From Elusimicrobiota bacterium (lineage in GTDB: Bacteria > Elusimicrobiota > Elusimicrobia > JACQPE01): a DNA stretch of 64,000 nt. The notes beneath the pieces are model-generated. The model was not told where the DNA came from, did not search any database, and saw only the letters and a list, made by a program, of their open reading frames with translations. Positions 18,356 through 28,337 of this stretch are shown here, piece by piece. The position numbers and the translations under genes were made by a program. Location of the stretch: assembly GCA_016180815.1 (NCBI GenBank), contig JACPAN010000002.1, positions 1-64,000 of the forward strand, read 5' to 3'. Positions within the stretch are counted from its first letter, which is position 1; each line of letters begins with the position of its first letter.

Positions 18356-20518
18356 ATGCGGAGGGAGGGAGCCTTGGCTCTTGCGGCTGCGGCCTTGGGG
18401 GCGCTGTTGATTTATCATGCCTGCGGCACGGTCGCGCCTTTTCGCGACGCCGGGGAATTCGCGGTCGCGGCCCGGTTCCTCAACGTGCCCCACCCGCCGG
18501 GGTACCCATTCTACACGCTGCTGGCCAAATGTTGGATCGGCCTTATTCCCTTCGGCAACATCGCCTACCGGCTCAATATTCTCTCCGCGTTGGCCGCGGC
18601 CGGGGCTTTTTACGTCCTGTCCTTATGGCTTGTTCGTTTTTTTGGGATTCCTCGTTTTTGGGCGGCGTTGGCGGCCCTTTGCCTGATCTCAACACGGTTT
18701 ATTCTGGGCCTCTCCTTCGTCTCCGAGATGTATACGCTCGGATTATTATGGCTGGCCGTTCTTCTGTATTTAATTCATGACGCCGAAGAAAACCCGCGCT
18801 CGTTGGCGCTGGCGGGATTTCTTTTCCCGCTCGCCTTGGGCACCAGATTGGATTTGGCGTTGGCCGCGGTTTATGCCCTGCCTTTTTTTCCGTCTTGGTT
18901 GAGCCGGCCCGCGCAGCGCAAAGCGCTGCTGTGCTCGTTGCCCATGCTGGCCTTGGGTTCGACTGTTTTTTTGTACTTGCCCGTGCGCGCCGCGGCCGGG
19001 CCTCTGGTCAATTGGGGCGATCCGTCTTCTTTGGGGAGGTTGATCAACAGCCTCATCCGCAAAAGCCACGGCTCCACCGTTGATTTGCTGTCCGCGGAAT
19101 ACGCCAGAGGGGAGCTGTTCTGGCCGGATTTCCGGCATTGGCTCAACGTTTGTTGGGCAACGTTCGGCCCGTTGGCTTTATTGGCGCCGCTTGGATTGTT
19201 TGCGTTGTGGCGGCAAAAGCGCGCTTGGCCCGGCATTATTTGCTGGCTGGCGACGGTTCCGATGTTTTGCTATCTGGCCAATCTGCCGCCGAATCCTCAT
19301 GCCATCAAGATACTGGAGGATCATTTCATCCCCGGCCTGCTGATGGCCATGCTTTGGGCGGCCGCGGGTTTAAGCCGCCTTGGCGAATGGGCGCCGGCCA
19401 AGGCGGGCGTTGACCGGGCGCGTTTTGCCTGGGCGAACGGGGGGATGATAACGGTCGCCGCCGCCGTCGCCCTCGCGTCATTGGCCGCGGTCCGCGCCCG
19501 GCCGTGGAGCCTGAGGCGGAATTTTTACGCCCATGATTACGCCGTGAATATTTTCCGCAGCGCGCCGCCTGATTCCATCGTGGTGCTGCATGAGGACGTC
19601 CAGTTGTTTTCGTCCTGGGAGGCTCATCTCAATCGGGGGCGGCGGCCGGATTTAAGGCTGGTGGCCCAGGGCCTTTCCGCCAGCCCATGGTATCAGGAGG
19701 GATTGAGGCGGCGCTGGGGTTACGCGGACCTTGCGTTCGCGGGCAAGCTCGTTGAGCCCGGCGCCTGGGAACATTTCGCGCGGGCGAATGCCCGCCGCAA
19801 GCTGTTGGCCGGTTTTGAAACCGACGTCGCATCGGCGTTGTTGCGGCGCCGGCCGCAGGGTCTTTTGGTCCGTCTCTGCTTTGACGAGGATCGCGATTGC
19901 TCCGGAGCCCTTGATCCATGGCCTTTTTTTATTTTCAGGGGTTCTTACCGGCAGGACGCCGAGCGGTTCTTTTTCAATCAGGACTTGATCGAAGATTACG
20001 GCCGCGCCGCTTTGGAAGCCGGCGGGGCCTTGGCGCGCGCGGGAAATAAAGAGAACGGGCTCGCGTTTTTCAAGCGCTCCCTGTTTTTCAGTCCGTTGTC
20101 GGTTCAAGCCGCGATTCACAGCGCCTATTACTTGGCTGAGCGTTCCGATTGGCCGGATTCGTATTTTTGGTGGGGTAGAAGCCGGGAAAAACTGGAAACG
20201 CTGCTTGGCTTGGCCCGCCGTTACAGAAGCTTGGACCGAGTGGTCGCTCCGATCAAAAGGGATTTGGCGTATGTGCTGACATCGCTGGGCGTGGCCTCTG
20301 AGAAATTGGGGGAGCCGTTGCAACGGTCTGCGTCCTGGCATCAGCGCGCGGCTGACACGGATCCCTACAGCGTCACGGCCCGCTACAATTTAGCCGCCGC
20401 TTATTGGAAGTTAAAGAACGCGCCCGCGGCGCGCCGGGAATTTGAGGCGGTGCTCAGGCTCGATCCCAATCATGGGGAAGCCAAAAAATTTTTGGCTTTG
20501 CTCACGAGCGGGCGCTAA
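18356..20518 (+). CDS. DUF2723 membrane glycosyltransferase-like protein with TPR tail
   Basis: This 720-residue protein is a paralogue of the one at 7568. The N-terminus has FRDAGEFAVAARFLNVPH followed by PPGYPFY, then about ten membrane helices, and a TPR-like C-terminus (ARYNLAAAYWKLKNAPAARR). The GT-C fold and the Asp of DAGEF suggest lipid-linked sugar transfer at the outer face of the membrane. Its stop is immediately followed by the GTG of another GT-C gene. It sits divergent from bacterioferritin, 46 bases away. Confidence 0.8.
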   Translation: MRREGALALAAAALGALLIYHACGTVAPFRDAGEFAVAARFLNVPHPPGYPFYTLLAKCWIGLIPFGNIAYRLNILSALAAAGAFYVLSLWLVRFFGIPRFWAALAALCLISTRFILGLSFVSEMYTLGLLWLAVLLYLIHDAEENPRSLALAGFLFPLALGTRLDLALAAVYALPFFPSWLSRPAQRKALLCSLPMLALGSTVFLYLPVRAAAGPLVNWGDPSSLGRLINSLIRKSHGSTVDLLSAEYARGELFWPDFRHWLNVCWATFGPLALLAPLGLFALWRQKRAWPGIICWLATVPMFCYLANLPPNPHAIKILEDHFIPGLLMAMLWAAAGLSRLGEWAPAKAGVDRARFAWANGGMITVAAAVALASLAAVRARPWSLRRNFYAHDYAVNIFRSAPPDSIVVLHEDVQLFSSWEAHLNRGRRPDLRLVAQGLSASPWYQEGLRRRWGYADLAFAGKLVEPGAWEHFARANARRKLLAGFETDVASALLRRRPQGLLVRLCFDEDRDCSGALDPWPFFIFRGSYRQDAERFFFNQDLIEDYGRAALEAGGALARAGNKENGLAFFKRSLFFSPLSVQAAIHSAYYLAERSDWPDSYFWWGRSREKLETLLGLARRYRSLDRVVAPIKRDLAYVLTSLGVASEKLGEPLQRSASWHQRAADTDPYSVTARYNLAAAYWKLKNAPAARREFEAVLRLDPNHGEAKKFLALLTSGR

Positions 20519-22213
20519 GTGGCGGCCGTCGCAAAGATATTCGGGGCGAATTGGCGGCGCGTCGCGCTCGCGGCCCTAGCCGTGTTTTACTGTTACCACG
20601 GCCATCGCGCCGTTGTAACGCTCTCGCCGACCTATGACGAGCCCTTTCACATCACCAACGGCTATGTGATTCTCAAAAACGCGGATTATGAGTTCGGGAC
20701 GGTTTGGGCCGCGCCTTTGGCTGAGATGGCGGCCGCGGCGCCTCTTCTTTTTTTGCCCAAGGGCGAGCGGCCCATCCTGCAAGTCGCTCATCCCGATTAC
20801 CGGGGGAGCCGGGATTACCCATTCGCGGATTTTTTCTTCTACAAGAATAGGACAAGCCCTGAGCGCATGCTTGTTTTGGCCCGGCGGGCTTGTTGGTGGG
20901 CGTTTTTGCCTTTGCTGATCGTCGCCCTGAATTATCTGGGAGCGGCATTGGGAGGGAGCGTCGCGTTCTGGAGCCTGTGCCTTTTTTTCACGGAGCCCAA
21001 TCTTTTGGCTCACGCGGCCTTGGCCAACGCGGATTTTGCCTCGGCCGCGCTTTATTGCCTGAGTTTCGCGGCCGCGGTCCTGGCCGTGCGCCGTCCCTCG
21101 TCCTGGGCGGCCGCCGGGTTGGGCGTCTCATTGGCCTTGGCGCTCACCGTAAAATACCCGAACGCGCTTTTGTGTTTTTCCATCGCCGTTTATTTGTGGC
21201 TTGAGCGCGCGGCCATCAGGCGAAATTCCCTGCGGGCGAGGCATTTGGTCTTGGCGCTGGCGGGCTTTGTTGCGGCTTTTTGCCTCGTTTATCGCGGTGT
21301 CAATGTCGGCGCGTATTGGGATGGGATTAAGTACACGTTAACCCAAGCCCGCGAACTCGGCCGCTCCAGTTTTTTTTGGGGCCGCCATTCCACCGAAGGC
21401 CGGCTCGCTTATTTCCCCGCGCTTGTTTTGTTGAAAACGAATCTTCCCCATCTGGCGGCTGCAATGGCGGGCCTGTTCTTGCTCATTCTTCGCTGGCGGC
21501 GCGAGAAAGAGCCGTTGGTGTTGGCCGCGATTGTCGTGCCCGGTTTGCATTTCGCTTTGGCGATGACGTCGAAAGTGCAGTTGGGCTTGCGCTACATTCT
21601 TCCCGTTTATCCGTTTTTCATTCTTTGGGCAGGGGAGGCCCTGTCCCGGTTGGAGAAGAAAAAACCGGCGCTCGTTTGGCTTTGCGCAGGCGGCATCGGC
21701 CTGGGCGCGTTGAGCATGCACCGCGTTTCTCCCTGGCTGATCGCTTATTTCAACGAAGCCGCGGGCGGCCCCGCTCAAAGCCACCGGTATTTCACCGATT
21801 CAAACAACGACTGGGGCCAGGCGTTGGGCGATTTGGCCCGTTATGTGCGCGGGCAAGGCGTGGGCTCGATTTATTTTTCTTATTTCGGATTCGCGGACCC
21901 CAATCATTACGGCCTAAATTACATCCCCGTGGGCTTCGTCAGCACCGTGGCGCGCCCCGGCAATCCGCAACACAGCCCTCTGAAGGAATCGAAAATTTAT
22001 TTGGCGGTTTCCGCGACCAATTACCGGGCCACGTATTTTGCCGACCGGGATATTTTCCGCTGGCTCGACGCCGTCGAGCCTGAAGCCGTTTTCGGCTACT
22101 CGATTTTTCTCTACGATTTGACGAACAAGCCGGAAGCATTGAGCCGGTTGTCCGGTTTGGTGCAAGCCGCCGGTTTTCCCGATGAAGCGCGGCGATTAAG
22201 GGCGGGCCGCTGA
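20519..22213 (+). CDS. GT39-like (GT-C) glycosyltransferase
   Basis: This 564-residue polytopic protein starts at GTG directly after the preceding TAA. Its first extracytoplasmic loop has PTYDEPFHITNGY; the Asp-Glu pair is the catalytic signature position in GT39/ArnT-like GT-C enzymes. About ten hydrophobic helices follow, and then a soluble C-terminal part with YFNEAAGGP and TDSNNDWGQALGDLA, which recurs in related membrane glycosyltransferases. It probably uses a polyprenyl-phosphate sugar donor. Pairing with a DUF2723 gene suggests a shared envelope glycan or glycoprotein pathway. Confidence 0.75.
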   Translation: MAAVAKIFGANWRRVALAALAVFYCYHGHRAVVTLSPTYDEPFHITNGYVILKNADYEFGTVWAAPLAEMAAAAPLLFLPKGERPILQVAHPDYRGSRDYPFADFFFYKNRTSPERMLVLARRACWWAFLPLLIVALNYLGAALGGSVAFWSLCLFFTEPNLLAHAALANADFASAALYCLSFAAAVLAVRRPSSWAAAGLGVSLALALTVKYPNALLCFSIAVYLWLERAAIRRNSLRARHLVLALAGFVAAFCLVYRGVNVGAYWDGIKYTLTQARELGRSSFFWGRHSTEGRLAYFPALVLLKTNLPHLAAAMAGLFLLILRWRREKEPLVLAAIVVPGLHFALAMTSKVQLGLRYILPVYPFFILWAGEALSRLEKKKPALVWLCAGGIGLGALSMHRVSPWLIAYFNEAAGGPAQSHRYFTDSNNDWGQALGDLARYVRGQGVGSIYFSYFGFADPNHYGLNYIPVGFVSTVARPGNPQHSPLKESKIYLAVSATNYRATYFADRDIFRWLDAVEPEAVFGYSIFLYDLTNKPEALSRLSGLVQAAGFPDEARRLRAGR

Positions 22214-22219
22214 CGATTT

Positions 22220-25200
22220 ATGAGCTACACTATCGAAAGGCCTATGCCGCCCTCTGAAAACGCCATCATTCATCCCTGGATTCGGCGTTTGCGCGCGAAA
22301 CGCGCCGTTTACCTGACATGTTTATTTTTGGGCGAAGCGTTGGTTTTAGGCTCGTTGTTGTTGTCCGCGGCTTTGTTGATCGACGGTTTTTGGGGCGCGC
22401 CGGCTTTATGGCGTGATGCGTTGAGGTGGGTGTTAATTGCGGGCACGGCCGGCCGCGCGGCTTGGATTTTTTTTAAACGGCGCGATGATTTTTTTCTCCC
22501 CCGCGTGCTCGAAGCCGCGGAGGCCCGCCTTGAATTTCAAGGCGACCCCTTAAGAAACGCCTGGAGTTTCAGCCGGCCGTCCGCCTCGGCGCCGCAATCC
22601 GCGAGCGATTTCCAGCGGCTGCTGCGCCGGCGCGAGATCGAGCGCGCGGGCGATCTGTTGCGGCGGGGAGGAATCGCCGGCGCGTTCGGCTTTCGCGAAT
22701 TTTTCCGGGAGTTCGGACGCCGCCGCGCGGCGGCAGTGTTAGCGCCGGTTGCCGCGGCCGTGGTCTTGGCGTTGTTGACCGGCGGCGGTCCGGGCCGTTA
22801 TTTTTTGAGGATTTTCAATCCTTACCGCGAAATCACCTTGATCTCCAAAAAGATTTCCTTCGATCCTGCGCCCGGAACGTATCAACGCCCGTGGGGATCG
22901 GCGGTTTCTGTGCGGCTTGGATTCGACGGGGAATTTCCGCGCCGGTGGGGGGCGCCCGTCATCATGGTCAACGGGGAAACGCAGCGCATGGTGCCCATCG
23001 AGTCCTCGGTCCGCTCCACGGCGTACCTTTACACCATCGTGGGTTTGCAGGAAACAGTGCGCTTGTCCGTTCATTGGGGGGAGTATCGCGCCGGGGGCTG
23101 GGTCTTCGAGCCCGTGTCCCCGCCGCAGGTCCGCAGCTTGAGCGTGGGCGTGAGCCCGCCCGCTTACACCGGGTTGAAACCCGCGCGTCATGACAATCCT
23201 TCTTTTCTTCAAGCCTTGGCGGGCAGCCGTTTGTCCTGGTCGCTGGAAGCCGACCAGGAGCTCGAAGAAGCGCAACTGATGTTGGAGACGGAAGGCTCCG
23301 CGCCCCGCGCGCTCGGGCGCTTCCCCGCCGACAAGTCCCGTTTGTCGTTCGATCATCAGCCGGCGGGCGGTGGACGCTTGATGCTGTCCTTGCGCGACCG
23401 GCGCGGCTTGGTTAATCCCGAAGCCTGGGTTTTGTCGTTGGAGCTGGCCGAGGACGCTCCGCCCGAAGTTTCCATCATCGAGCCCGTTTTTCCGGAAGTG
23501 TACATGGATGAGGCCGAGGAACTGGCCGTGTCCTGGCAGGCTAAAGACGACGTGCGCCTGAGCGAAGTCGCCGGCGTTGTGCGCGGCGTGAGCCCGCCCT
23601 CCGGCGACGCCCGTCGCGTGATTTGGAAGGAGAACGCTAAGCAGTCGGCCCAGGCGCAGGGTCTTTTCGTGTTCCGGCCCAAGGCCTGGAAGCTCAAGCC
23701 CGGCGACCAAGCCATCCTTTATTTCGAGGCCAAGGATAATAATCCCGGTTCCGATCCGGCCCGAAGCCGGGAAGCGCTGCTCATCACCATCCAGGATTTC
23801 GCGCGCCAGCATAAAGCCAATCTTGAAGAAAAAAGCGCGGCGATGAAGGAAAAATTCATGGATCATTTGGAGAAGGGCTTGGATGTCGCGGCCAAATTGG
23901 CCGAAGCCTCGAGCGCCACCTTCACCGCGGACCTGGAGCGCCTGATGAATTACAGCCAGGCCTCCGGCGAATTAAGCAGGACGATGGAAAATTATGCGGA
24001 TGAGTTGGGCAAAGATCCCCTGGCTTCGCCCAAATGGGCCTGGGGCCTGCGCCAAGTCGCCCGGCAGCTTAAAATCGCCCGCTCGGCCCATCTTGAGAAC
24101 GCGGCCGGGGAATTGATCAACCGCAATGAAGCGGCGGCGAACGAACGTTTCAGCCGTTACATGGAAGAATTGGAAAAAGCCTCCTCCGCCTTCGATGAGC
24201 TCAAAAAAGAGGAGAAGATGAGCGACGCCTTGGCTTCGGCCCAGCGATTGGAACACATGGCCGATCGCTTGAGCCGGAGCCTGGAAAATCCCCAGGATTT
24301 AAAAGAGCTGGAGGAAGCCTTGAAAGATTTGGACCGGGAGTTTCAGGAATTGGCCCAGGCGCTCTCGAAGCTTCCCGCTGAGGAATTTCCGCAGGAATTT
24401 ATTAATCAAATTCAGAAAGAGGATATGCCGCTGGCTCAGGTGGCGGACGCGCGTTCGCGCCTCGAGGAGGCGCTGCGCCGGGGCGACATTAAGGCCGCGC
24501 TCGACGCCGCGCGGCAAATGGCCGCCAATTTAAAGAAGCTGCGCGAGGAGGTCTCTGAGGCGGCCCAGGCCCATCGCTCCAAGCCCCAGCAGATGTTGTC
24601 GGGATCCGGCGAGGGCCAGGAGAAGCAGCCCGCGATTCTTGACGATTTGAAAAAAATCCGCGAGCGCCAGGAGGAGCTGTTGTGGAAAACATCGGGGGTG
24701 GAGCGTTCGGTCAAGGGGCGCCGGGAAAAGGCTCCCAGCGAAGCGCAGGCTCTCAACGATGAAGAATCGAAAATTTTGCGCGGGCTTTCCGGCGACCAAA
24801 AAAATACGGCCGCGGCGACCAACAACCTGCTTCAAAAGCTTTCTGAAATCGACCGGGAGTATCCGTCCTTGGTTCTGGGTTCCCAGGTGACGCAGCTCGA
24901 ATCCGCTTGGCAGGATCAATTAAACGCGCAACAGTCGTTGGACCGGCCGCATCTTCCCGGCGCGCTGGAGTCCGAGAGCGCGGCGCTTAAAAAATTGACC
25001 CAGGTGGAGAACGAATTGGCCGAACTCGCCCGGCAAATGGAGTCTCAGTCCGGGGGCTCCGCCCAAGGCGAGGGAGGGCGCCGTTCCGTCATGGTCGTGC
25101 CTTCGGGATCGGGTTTCGGCCAGGAGCAGGGCGGCTTGGATGGTTTTCGCTTCGGCCGCGTGGCCATCCCCAAACCGGACGATTATCGCGTGCCTTCTCA

Positions 25201-25294
25201 GGGCCGCAAAGAAATCATGCGTTCGCTTCAGGAGAAGCGCCCTAAAGACCTTGATGATGAGATCGGGGAATATTTAAGGAACCTGCTCAAATAG
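22220..25294 (+). CDS. DUF4175-like large membrane protein with coiled coil
   Basis: This 1024-residue protein has two or three N-terminal membrane helices (about residues 35-55, 65-80 and 170-187) and then Ig-like beta domains including YREITLISKKISFDPAPGTY and VRSLSVGVSPPAYTG. The segment from about residue 530 to 900 is highly charged and helical, likely coiled coil. The C-terminus has YRVPSQGRKEIMRSLQEKRP, a common ending in DUF4175 proteins. These proteins are usually encoded near DUF58/BatA/VWA operons; here that operon is about 16 kb away. It is followed two bases later by a peptidase-MA gene. Role unknown. Confidence 0.65.
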   Translation: MSYTIERPMPPSENAIIHPWIRRLRAKRAVYLTCLFLGEALVLGSLLLSAALLIDGFWGAPALWRDALRWVLIAGTAGRAAWIFFKRRDDFFLPRVLEAAEARLEFQGDPLRNAWSFSRPSASAPQSASDFQRLLRRREIERAGDLLRRGGIAGAFGFREFFREFGRRRAAAVLAPVAAAVVLALLTGGGPGRYFLRIFNPYREITLISKKISFDPAPGTYQRPWGSAVSVRLGFDGEFPRRWGAPVIMVNGETQRMVPIESSVRSTAYLYTIVGLQETVRLSVHWGEYRAGGWVFEPVSPPQVRSLSVGVSPPAYTGLKPARHDNPSFLQALAGSRLSWSLEADQELEEAQLMLETEGSAPRALGRFPADKSRLSFDHQPAGGGRLMLSLRDRRGLVNPEAWVLSLELAEDAPPEVSIIEPVFPEVYMDEAEELAVSWQAKDDVRLSEVAGVVRGVSPPSGDARRVIWKENAKQSAQAQGLFVFRPKAWKLKPGDQAILYFEAKDNNPGSDPARSREALLITIQDFARQHKANLEEKSAAMKEKFMDHLEKGLDVAAKLAEASSATFTADLERLMNYSQASGELSRTMENYADELGKDPLASPKWAWGLRQVARQLKIARSAHLENAAGELINRNEAAANERFSRYMEELEKASSAFDELKKEEKMSDALASAQRLEHMADRLSRSLENPQDLKELEEALKDLDREFQELAQALSKLPAEEFPQEFINQIQKEDMPLAQVADARSRLEEALRRGDIKAALDAARQMAANLKKLREEVSEAAQAHRSKPQQMLSGSGEGQEKQPAILDDLKKIRERQEELLWKTSGVERSVKGRREKAPSEAQALNDEESKILRGLSGDQKNTAAATNNLLQKLSEIDREYPSLVLGSQVTQLESAWQDQLNAQQSLDRPHLPGALESESAALKKLTQVENELAELARQMESQSGGSAQGEGGRRSVMVVPSGSGFGQEQGGLDGFRFGRVAIPKPDDYRVPSQGRKEIMRSLQEKRPKDLDDEIGEYLRNLLK

Positions 25295-25296
25295 CG

Positions 25297-26847
25297 ATGA
25301 GAATCGGGTTTATTTTTTTAGCGATCGCGGCCCTGGCCTTGGAATCGGACCGTTTTCTTTTTCATCCCCTTGAGGATGAACTGGAACGGGGCCGTTTCAG
25401 CGAGGCCCAAAAGACGGGCGAACGCGACAAGGACCCGGTCGTGGCGCCGCTGGCGGCCATGTTTCAGGGCGATTACGCCCGGGCCAAACAATTGATCCGC
25501 AAATCAAAGCCCCCTCTCGACCCGTTGAAAAGTTTGGGATGGGAGCGTTTAACCCATTATGTCGATCTTATGTTTTATCTTGAGAAACGCTTCGCCGAAG
25601 AGGAGGTTCACGGCGCGATGCGCTGGCGGGCTCCGGCGCGCGATCAGGTGTTAAAAGGCGGCGCCCGCCGGGCGTTCGAGGGCTGCCGCAAGGAAGTGGC
25701 GGCGTGGCTCGGCGTGGAACCGGCCCAATCCACGTTGATCGAGATTTACCGCACGAAAAATGATTTCGCCTCGGCGTCGACGTTGGGCGACGAGTTGTTG
25801 AAGAAAAGCGGCGTCATCGGCATCGCGAAATTTTACCGCGTCATGATGATCACGCCCGAGGCCCTGCCTTTCGGCTACTCCTGGCAAGATACGCTTTGCC
25901 ATGAGTATATCCACCATGCCCTGAAAGTCAGGACCGGATTGGCGCTGCCGTTGTGGTTCCAGGAGGGGATGGCCCGCGCCCATGAAGCTCTTTGGCGGGG
26001 CCAAGGGCTTGAGCTTTCTCCGGGCGACCGGGAGGCCTTGCTCTTCGCCGCGAAGGAGGGGCGTTTGGTTGAATTCGTTCGCATGGAGCCGTCCTTGGTT
26101 TATTTGAAAGACGAAGAGGAAATTTCCCTGGCCTTCACCCAAGTGGCGTTGGCTGTGGACCAATTGAAGCCGAAACTCAAAGCCCTCGTGGATTCCGTGG
26201 CCGGGGGCAAGACCTTCGCTCAGTCATTCAAGGCGGTTTACGGGCGGCCGCTGGAGGATTTTGAGAAGGAGCTTCATGCCTCCTGGCGCGAACAGGCCCA
26301 AGAGAAGAATCTTACCAAGAGAAGCGGCGCGCTAAGAACGGTGTTGATGATGGGCGAGGCCGAATCCGCGGAAAAGCTTTTTCTGGGCCCGCAGATCAAG
26401 CATTTGTTGACCTTGGGCGACCGTTTGCGCGTGCGCGGCAACGGCGCCGCTGCCCTGCGCCTCTATCAGCAGGCGCGCGAGCAGGAGCCCGCCAATCCGT
26501 ATGTGCTCTCAAGAATAGCCAGAGCCGAATCCGCTCTGGGCAAGCGCGAGGAAGCGCTGATCACGGCCAAGGAATTGGCGCGCAGCAATCCCAGCTGGCC
26601 CCCTGTTTACGAAATTTTGGGGGAGATTTATGAAAGCCGGGGGCTCTATAAAGACGCCGTCGGCAGTTACCGGCGTTATTTTGATTTTAATCCCTACCAT
26701 AAAGAGCTGTATAAAAAAGTCGCGTTCCTGCATATTGACCTGGGCGAGCCGCGCCTGGCCCTTCCTTTATTTGAGGCTGCGTTGATCCTCGATCCCAAAG
26801 ATGCGGAAGCCGTCGAGGCCCAAAAAGCCATCAAGGAAAAGAAGTAA
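25297..26847 (+). CDS. Peptidase MA-like (HExxH) protein with TPR repeats
   Basis: This 516-residue protein has a short hydrophobic N-terminus (IGFIFLAIAALALES) that could export it. The zinc motif HEYIHH lies near residue 206 in SWQDTLCHEYIHHALKVR and is followed by PLWFQEGMARAHE, where the Glu of FQEG is the expected third ligand in peptidase-MA/M1-like gluzincins. The C-terminal 160 residues are TPR units (AALRLYQQAREQEPANPYVL, PLFEAALILDPKDAEAVEAQ). It is translationally coupled to the DUF4175 gene. Substrate unknown. Confidence 0.7.
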   Translation: MRIGFIFLAIAALALESDRFLFHPLEDELERGRFSEAQKTGERDKDPVVAPLAAMFQGDYARAKQLIRKSKPPLDPLKSLGWERLTHYVDLMFYLEKRFAEEEVHGAMRWRAPARDQVLKGGARRAFEGCRKEVAAWLGVEPAQSTLIEIYRTKNDFASASTLGDELLKKSGVIGIAKFYRVMMITPEALPFGYSWQDTLCHEYIHHALKVRTGLALPLWFQEGMARAHEALWRGQGLELSPGDREALLFAAKEGRLVEFVRMEPSLVYLKDEEEISLAFTQVALAVDQLKPKLKALVDSVAGGKTFAQSFKAVYGRPLEDFEKELHASWREQAQEKNLTKRSGALRTVLMMGEAESAEKLFLGPQIKHLLTLGDRLRVRGNGAAALRLYQQAREQEPANPYVLSRIARAESALGKREEALITAKELARSNPSWPPVYEILGEIYESRGLYKDAVGSYRRYFDFNPYHKELYKKVAFLHIDLGEPRLALPLFEAALILDPKDAEAVEAQKAIKEKK

Positions 26848-26869
26848 GGGGTCTTTTGGGCCATTGATA

Positions 26870-26890
26870 CCTAGGACTTTGGACCCTAGG
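26870..26890. repeat. Palindrome, dispersed family copy B
   Basis: CCTAGG (26870-26875) and CCTAGG (26885-26890) flank ACTTTGGAC, giving an imperfect hairpin related to copies at 10732, 29882 and 33906. It is in a 222-base gap with no gene (26848-27069); nothing else was recognised there. Confidence 0.4.
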
Positions 26891-27069
26891 CCGTGTTCAG
26901 GGGGCTCTGATATTATGGAATCCTGTGACCGGACATCAGCAGTCGGTTTGGCCCCGCTTCCTCCATCAATCCATTGCCCTGGGCATGATCGCCTGGCTCA
27001 AAACCAAAGGCGTCCGCCGGTCCCAAAAGCCGAAAAAAGCCGTCCCGCGTCTTGCTTCAGGAGGTTGAC

Positions 27070-27729
27070 ATGACATCCCGAAAACCGTTTTCTTTATTCG
27101 CCGTGATTTTATCGTTGATCGTCGCTTTTCTGGCGGCGATTGTTTTTAACGTCAACGCGGATGATGAAACCCTGCGCCTGCAAACCACGCTGAGCGGACG
27201 TTTGGACGGGTTCTCATCGCAGGGCTTGGCGGCCCCCGAACGGGATGCCCTGCGCCTGATCGCGGGCTTGCGCAATAGCGAGGATTACCCCGGCTCACCG
27301 CAAGTTAAAAGAACCGGTCTGTTTGCTTTCGGCGCAGGCGGCGCGGCCGGCGCCATCGTGGGCGCCAGGATCGAGCCTCGCTTTCTCTCCAATTACGCGC
27401 AATTGCTGGAAGAAGCGAAGGATTCGCGTTATCCCTATGAAACCGATGCCCGCGTGACCGGCAAAATTATCGGTTTCATGGGCGGCGGAACCGGCGCTAT
27501 GGCGGCTGTGGCCGGCGATCATTTAGCCGGCGGAGGAATGCGCGGTTTGGGCGCGGGTATGGCTGCCGGCACCGGGGTGCTGGCCGGTATCGGCGCTTTC
27601 GAATCCATTATCGTCGCCGATTCTTTTAAAGGGTTCGCCCTGCGTACGGCACGCTATGGCGCTTTTGGGGTCATGGCCTCGGCCGCAGGTTTGGGCGCCT
27701 CGCGCCTGGTGCGTTACTTTCGAGAATAG
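27070..27729 (+). CDS. Hypothetical Gly-rich membrane protein
   Basis: Start ATG 27070 is chosen because a perfect AGGAGG lies at 27059-27064 with ideal spacing; the frame is open further upstream to 27052. The product is 219 residues. The N-terminal hydrophobic helix (LFAVILSLIVAFLAAIVFNV) is a signal anchor. From about residue 85 there are alternating Gly/Ala-rich hydrophobic stretches (GAGGAAGAIVGA, FMGGGTGAMAAVAG, GMAAGTGVLAGIGAF) like glycine-zipper membrane helices. No family recognised. Confidence 0.6.
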   Translation: MTSRKPFSLFAVILSLIVAFLAAIVFNVNADDETLRLQTTLSGRLDGFSSQGLAAPERDALRLIAGLRNSEDYPGSPQVKRTGLFAFGAGGAAGAIVGARIEPRFLSNYAQLLEEAKDSRYPYETDARVTGKIIGFMGGGTGAMAAVAGDHLAGGGMRGLGAGMAAGTGVLAGIGAFESIIVADSFKGFALRTARYGAFGVMASAAGLGASRLVRYFRE

Positions 27730-27791
27730 GGCAACGGCTCCCTTTTAGCCCTAAAAATTTTCATAATAAAAAGGCCGCTTTTGGTTGGCCC

Positions 27792-28334
27792 ATGAATATC
27801 AGATTTTGTCTGACTGTCATCATTCTTGCCCTCGGCCCCGGCTGCTCCTCCATCCGCCGCAAAATTTACGAGCCCCCGCCTCAGCTTTCCGAACACGAAC
27901 TCGAACAGCTCGGCAATTACCTGATTCAAAGAGAAGCCAAAACTATCGAGAGCGCGCCGGAGCCCAAAGAGGTTCCGGTTCAGGAAAAGACGGATGCCCA
28001 GGTGGAACCGGCCGCGAATCTTGAGCCTGAGAAAGAAACCCCAAAGCCTATTTTAGGGCCTGACCGCGGCGTTTCCGGTTTGCGCCCGTTCTCCGGCTTT
28101 CAGCAGCCGACGAACGAGGATTTGGTCGAGGAAAAGAAAATCATCCAAGCCACCGAAGGTTTGAAAGAGGCGACTCCCGATATTCTGTTGGTTCCTGTGG
28201 CCGTACCGGCGGCCGGCGGGGGAACCGCCGGCATCGCTTCGCCGCCCGCCCGCGCCTTTGAGGAAGAACCTAAGAAAAAGAAGAAAAGGCGTTCCGGCTC
28301 CTATCGCTGCCGCAAATACGATCTTTGCGATTAA
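27792..28334 (+). CDS. Hypothetical lipoprotein
   Basis: This 180-residue protein has a signal peptide ending in a lipobox (ALGPGCSS), so it should be lipidated at the Cys and membrane anchored. The rest is low-complexity and Glu/Pro/Lys-rich, with a basic run before the end and a Cys pair in SYRCRKYDLCD. No recognised domain. Its end is four bases from the convergent DUF799-like lipoprotein gene. Confidence 0.6.
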   Translation: MNIRFCLTVIILALGPGCSSIRRKIYEPPPQLSEHELEQLGNYLIQREAKTIESAPEPKEVPVQEKTDAQVEPAANLEPEKETPKPILGPDRGVSGLRPFSGFQQPTNEDLVEEKKIIQATEGLKEATPDILLVPVAVPAAGGGTAGIASPPARAFEEEPKKKKKRRSGSYRCRKYDLCD

Positions 28335-28337
28335 CCC

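Noticed and set aside
22739-23866. Long minus-strand open frame (375 codons) inside the DUF4175-like gene
   Set aside because: The composition is Gly/His/Arg-rich with no start context or recognisable domain, and the sense-strand gene is continuous.
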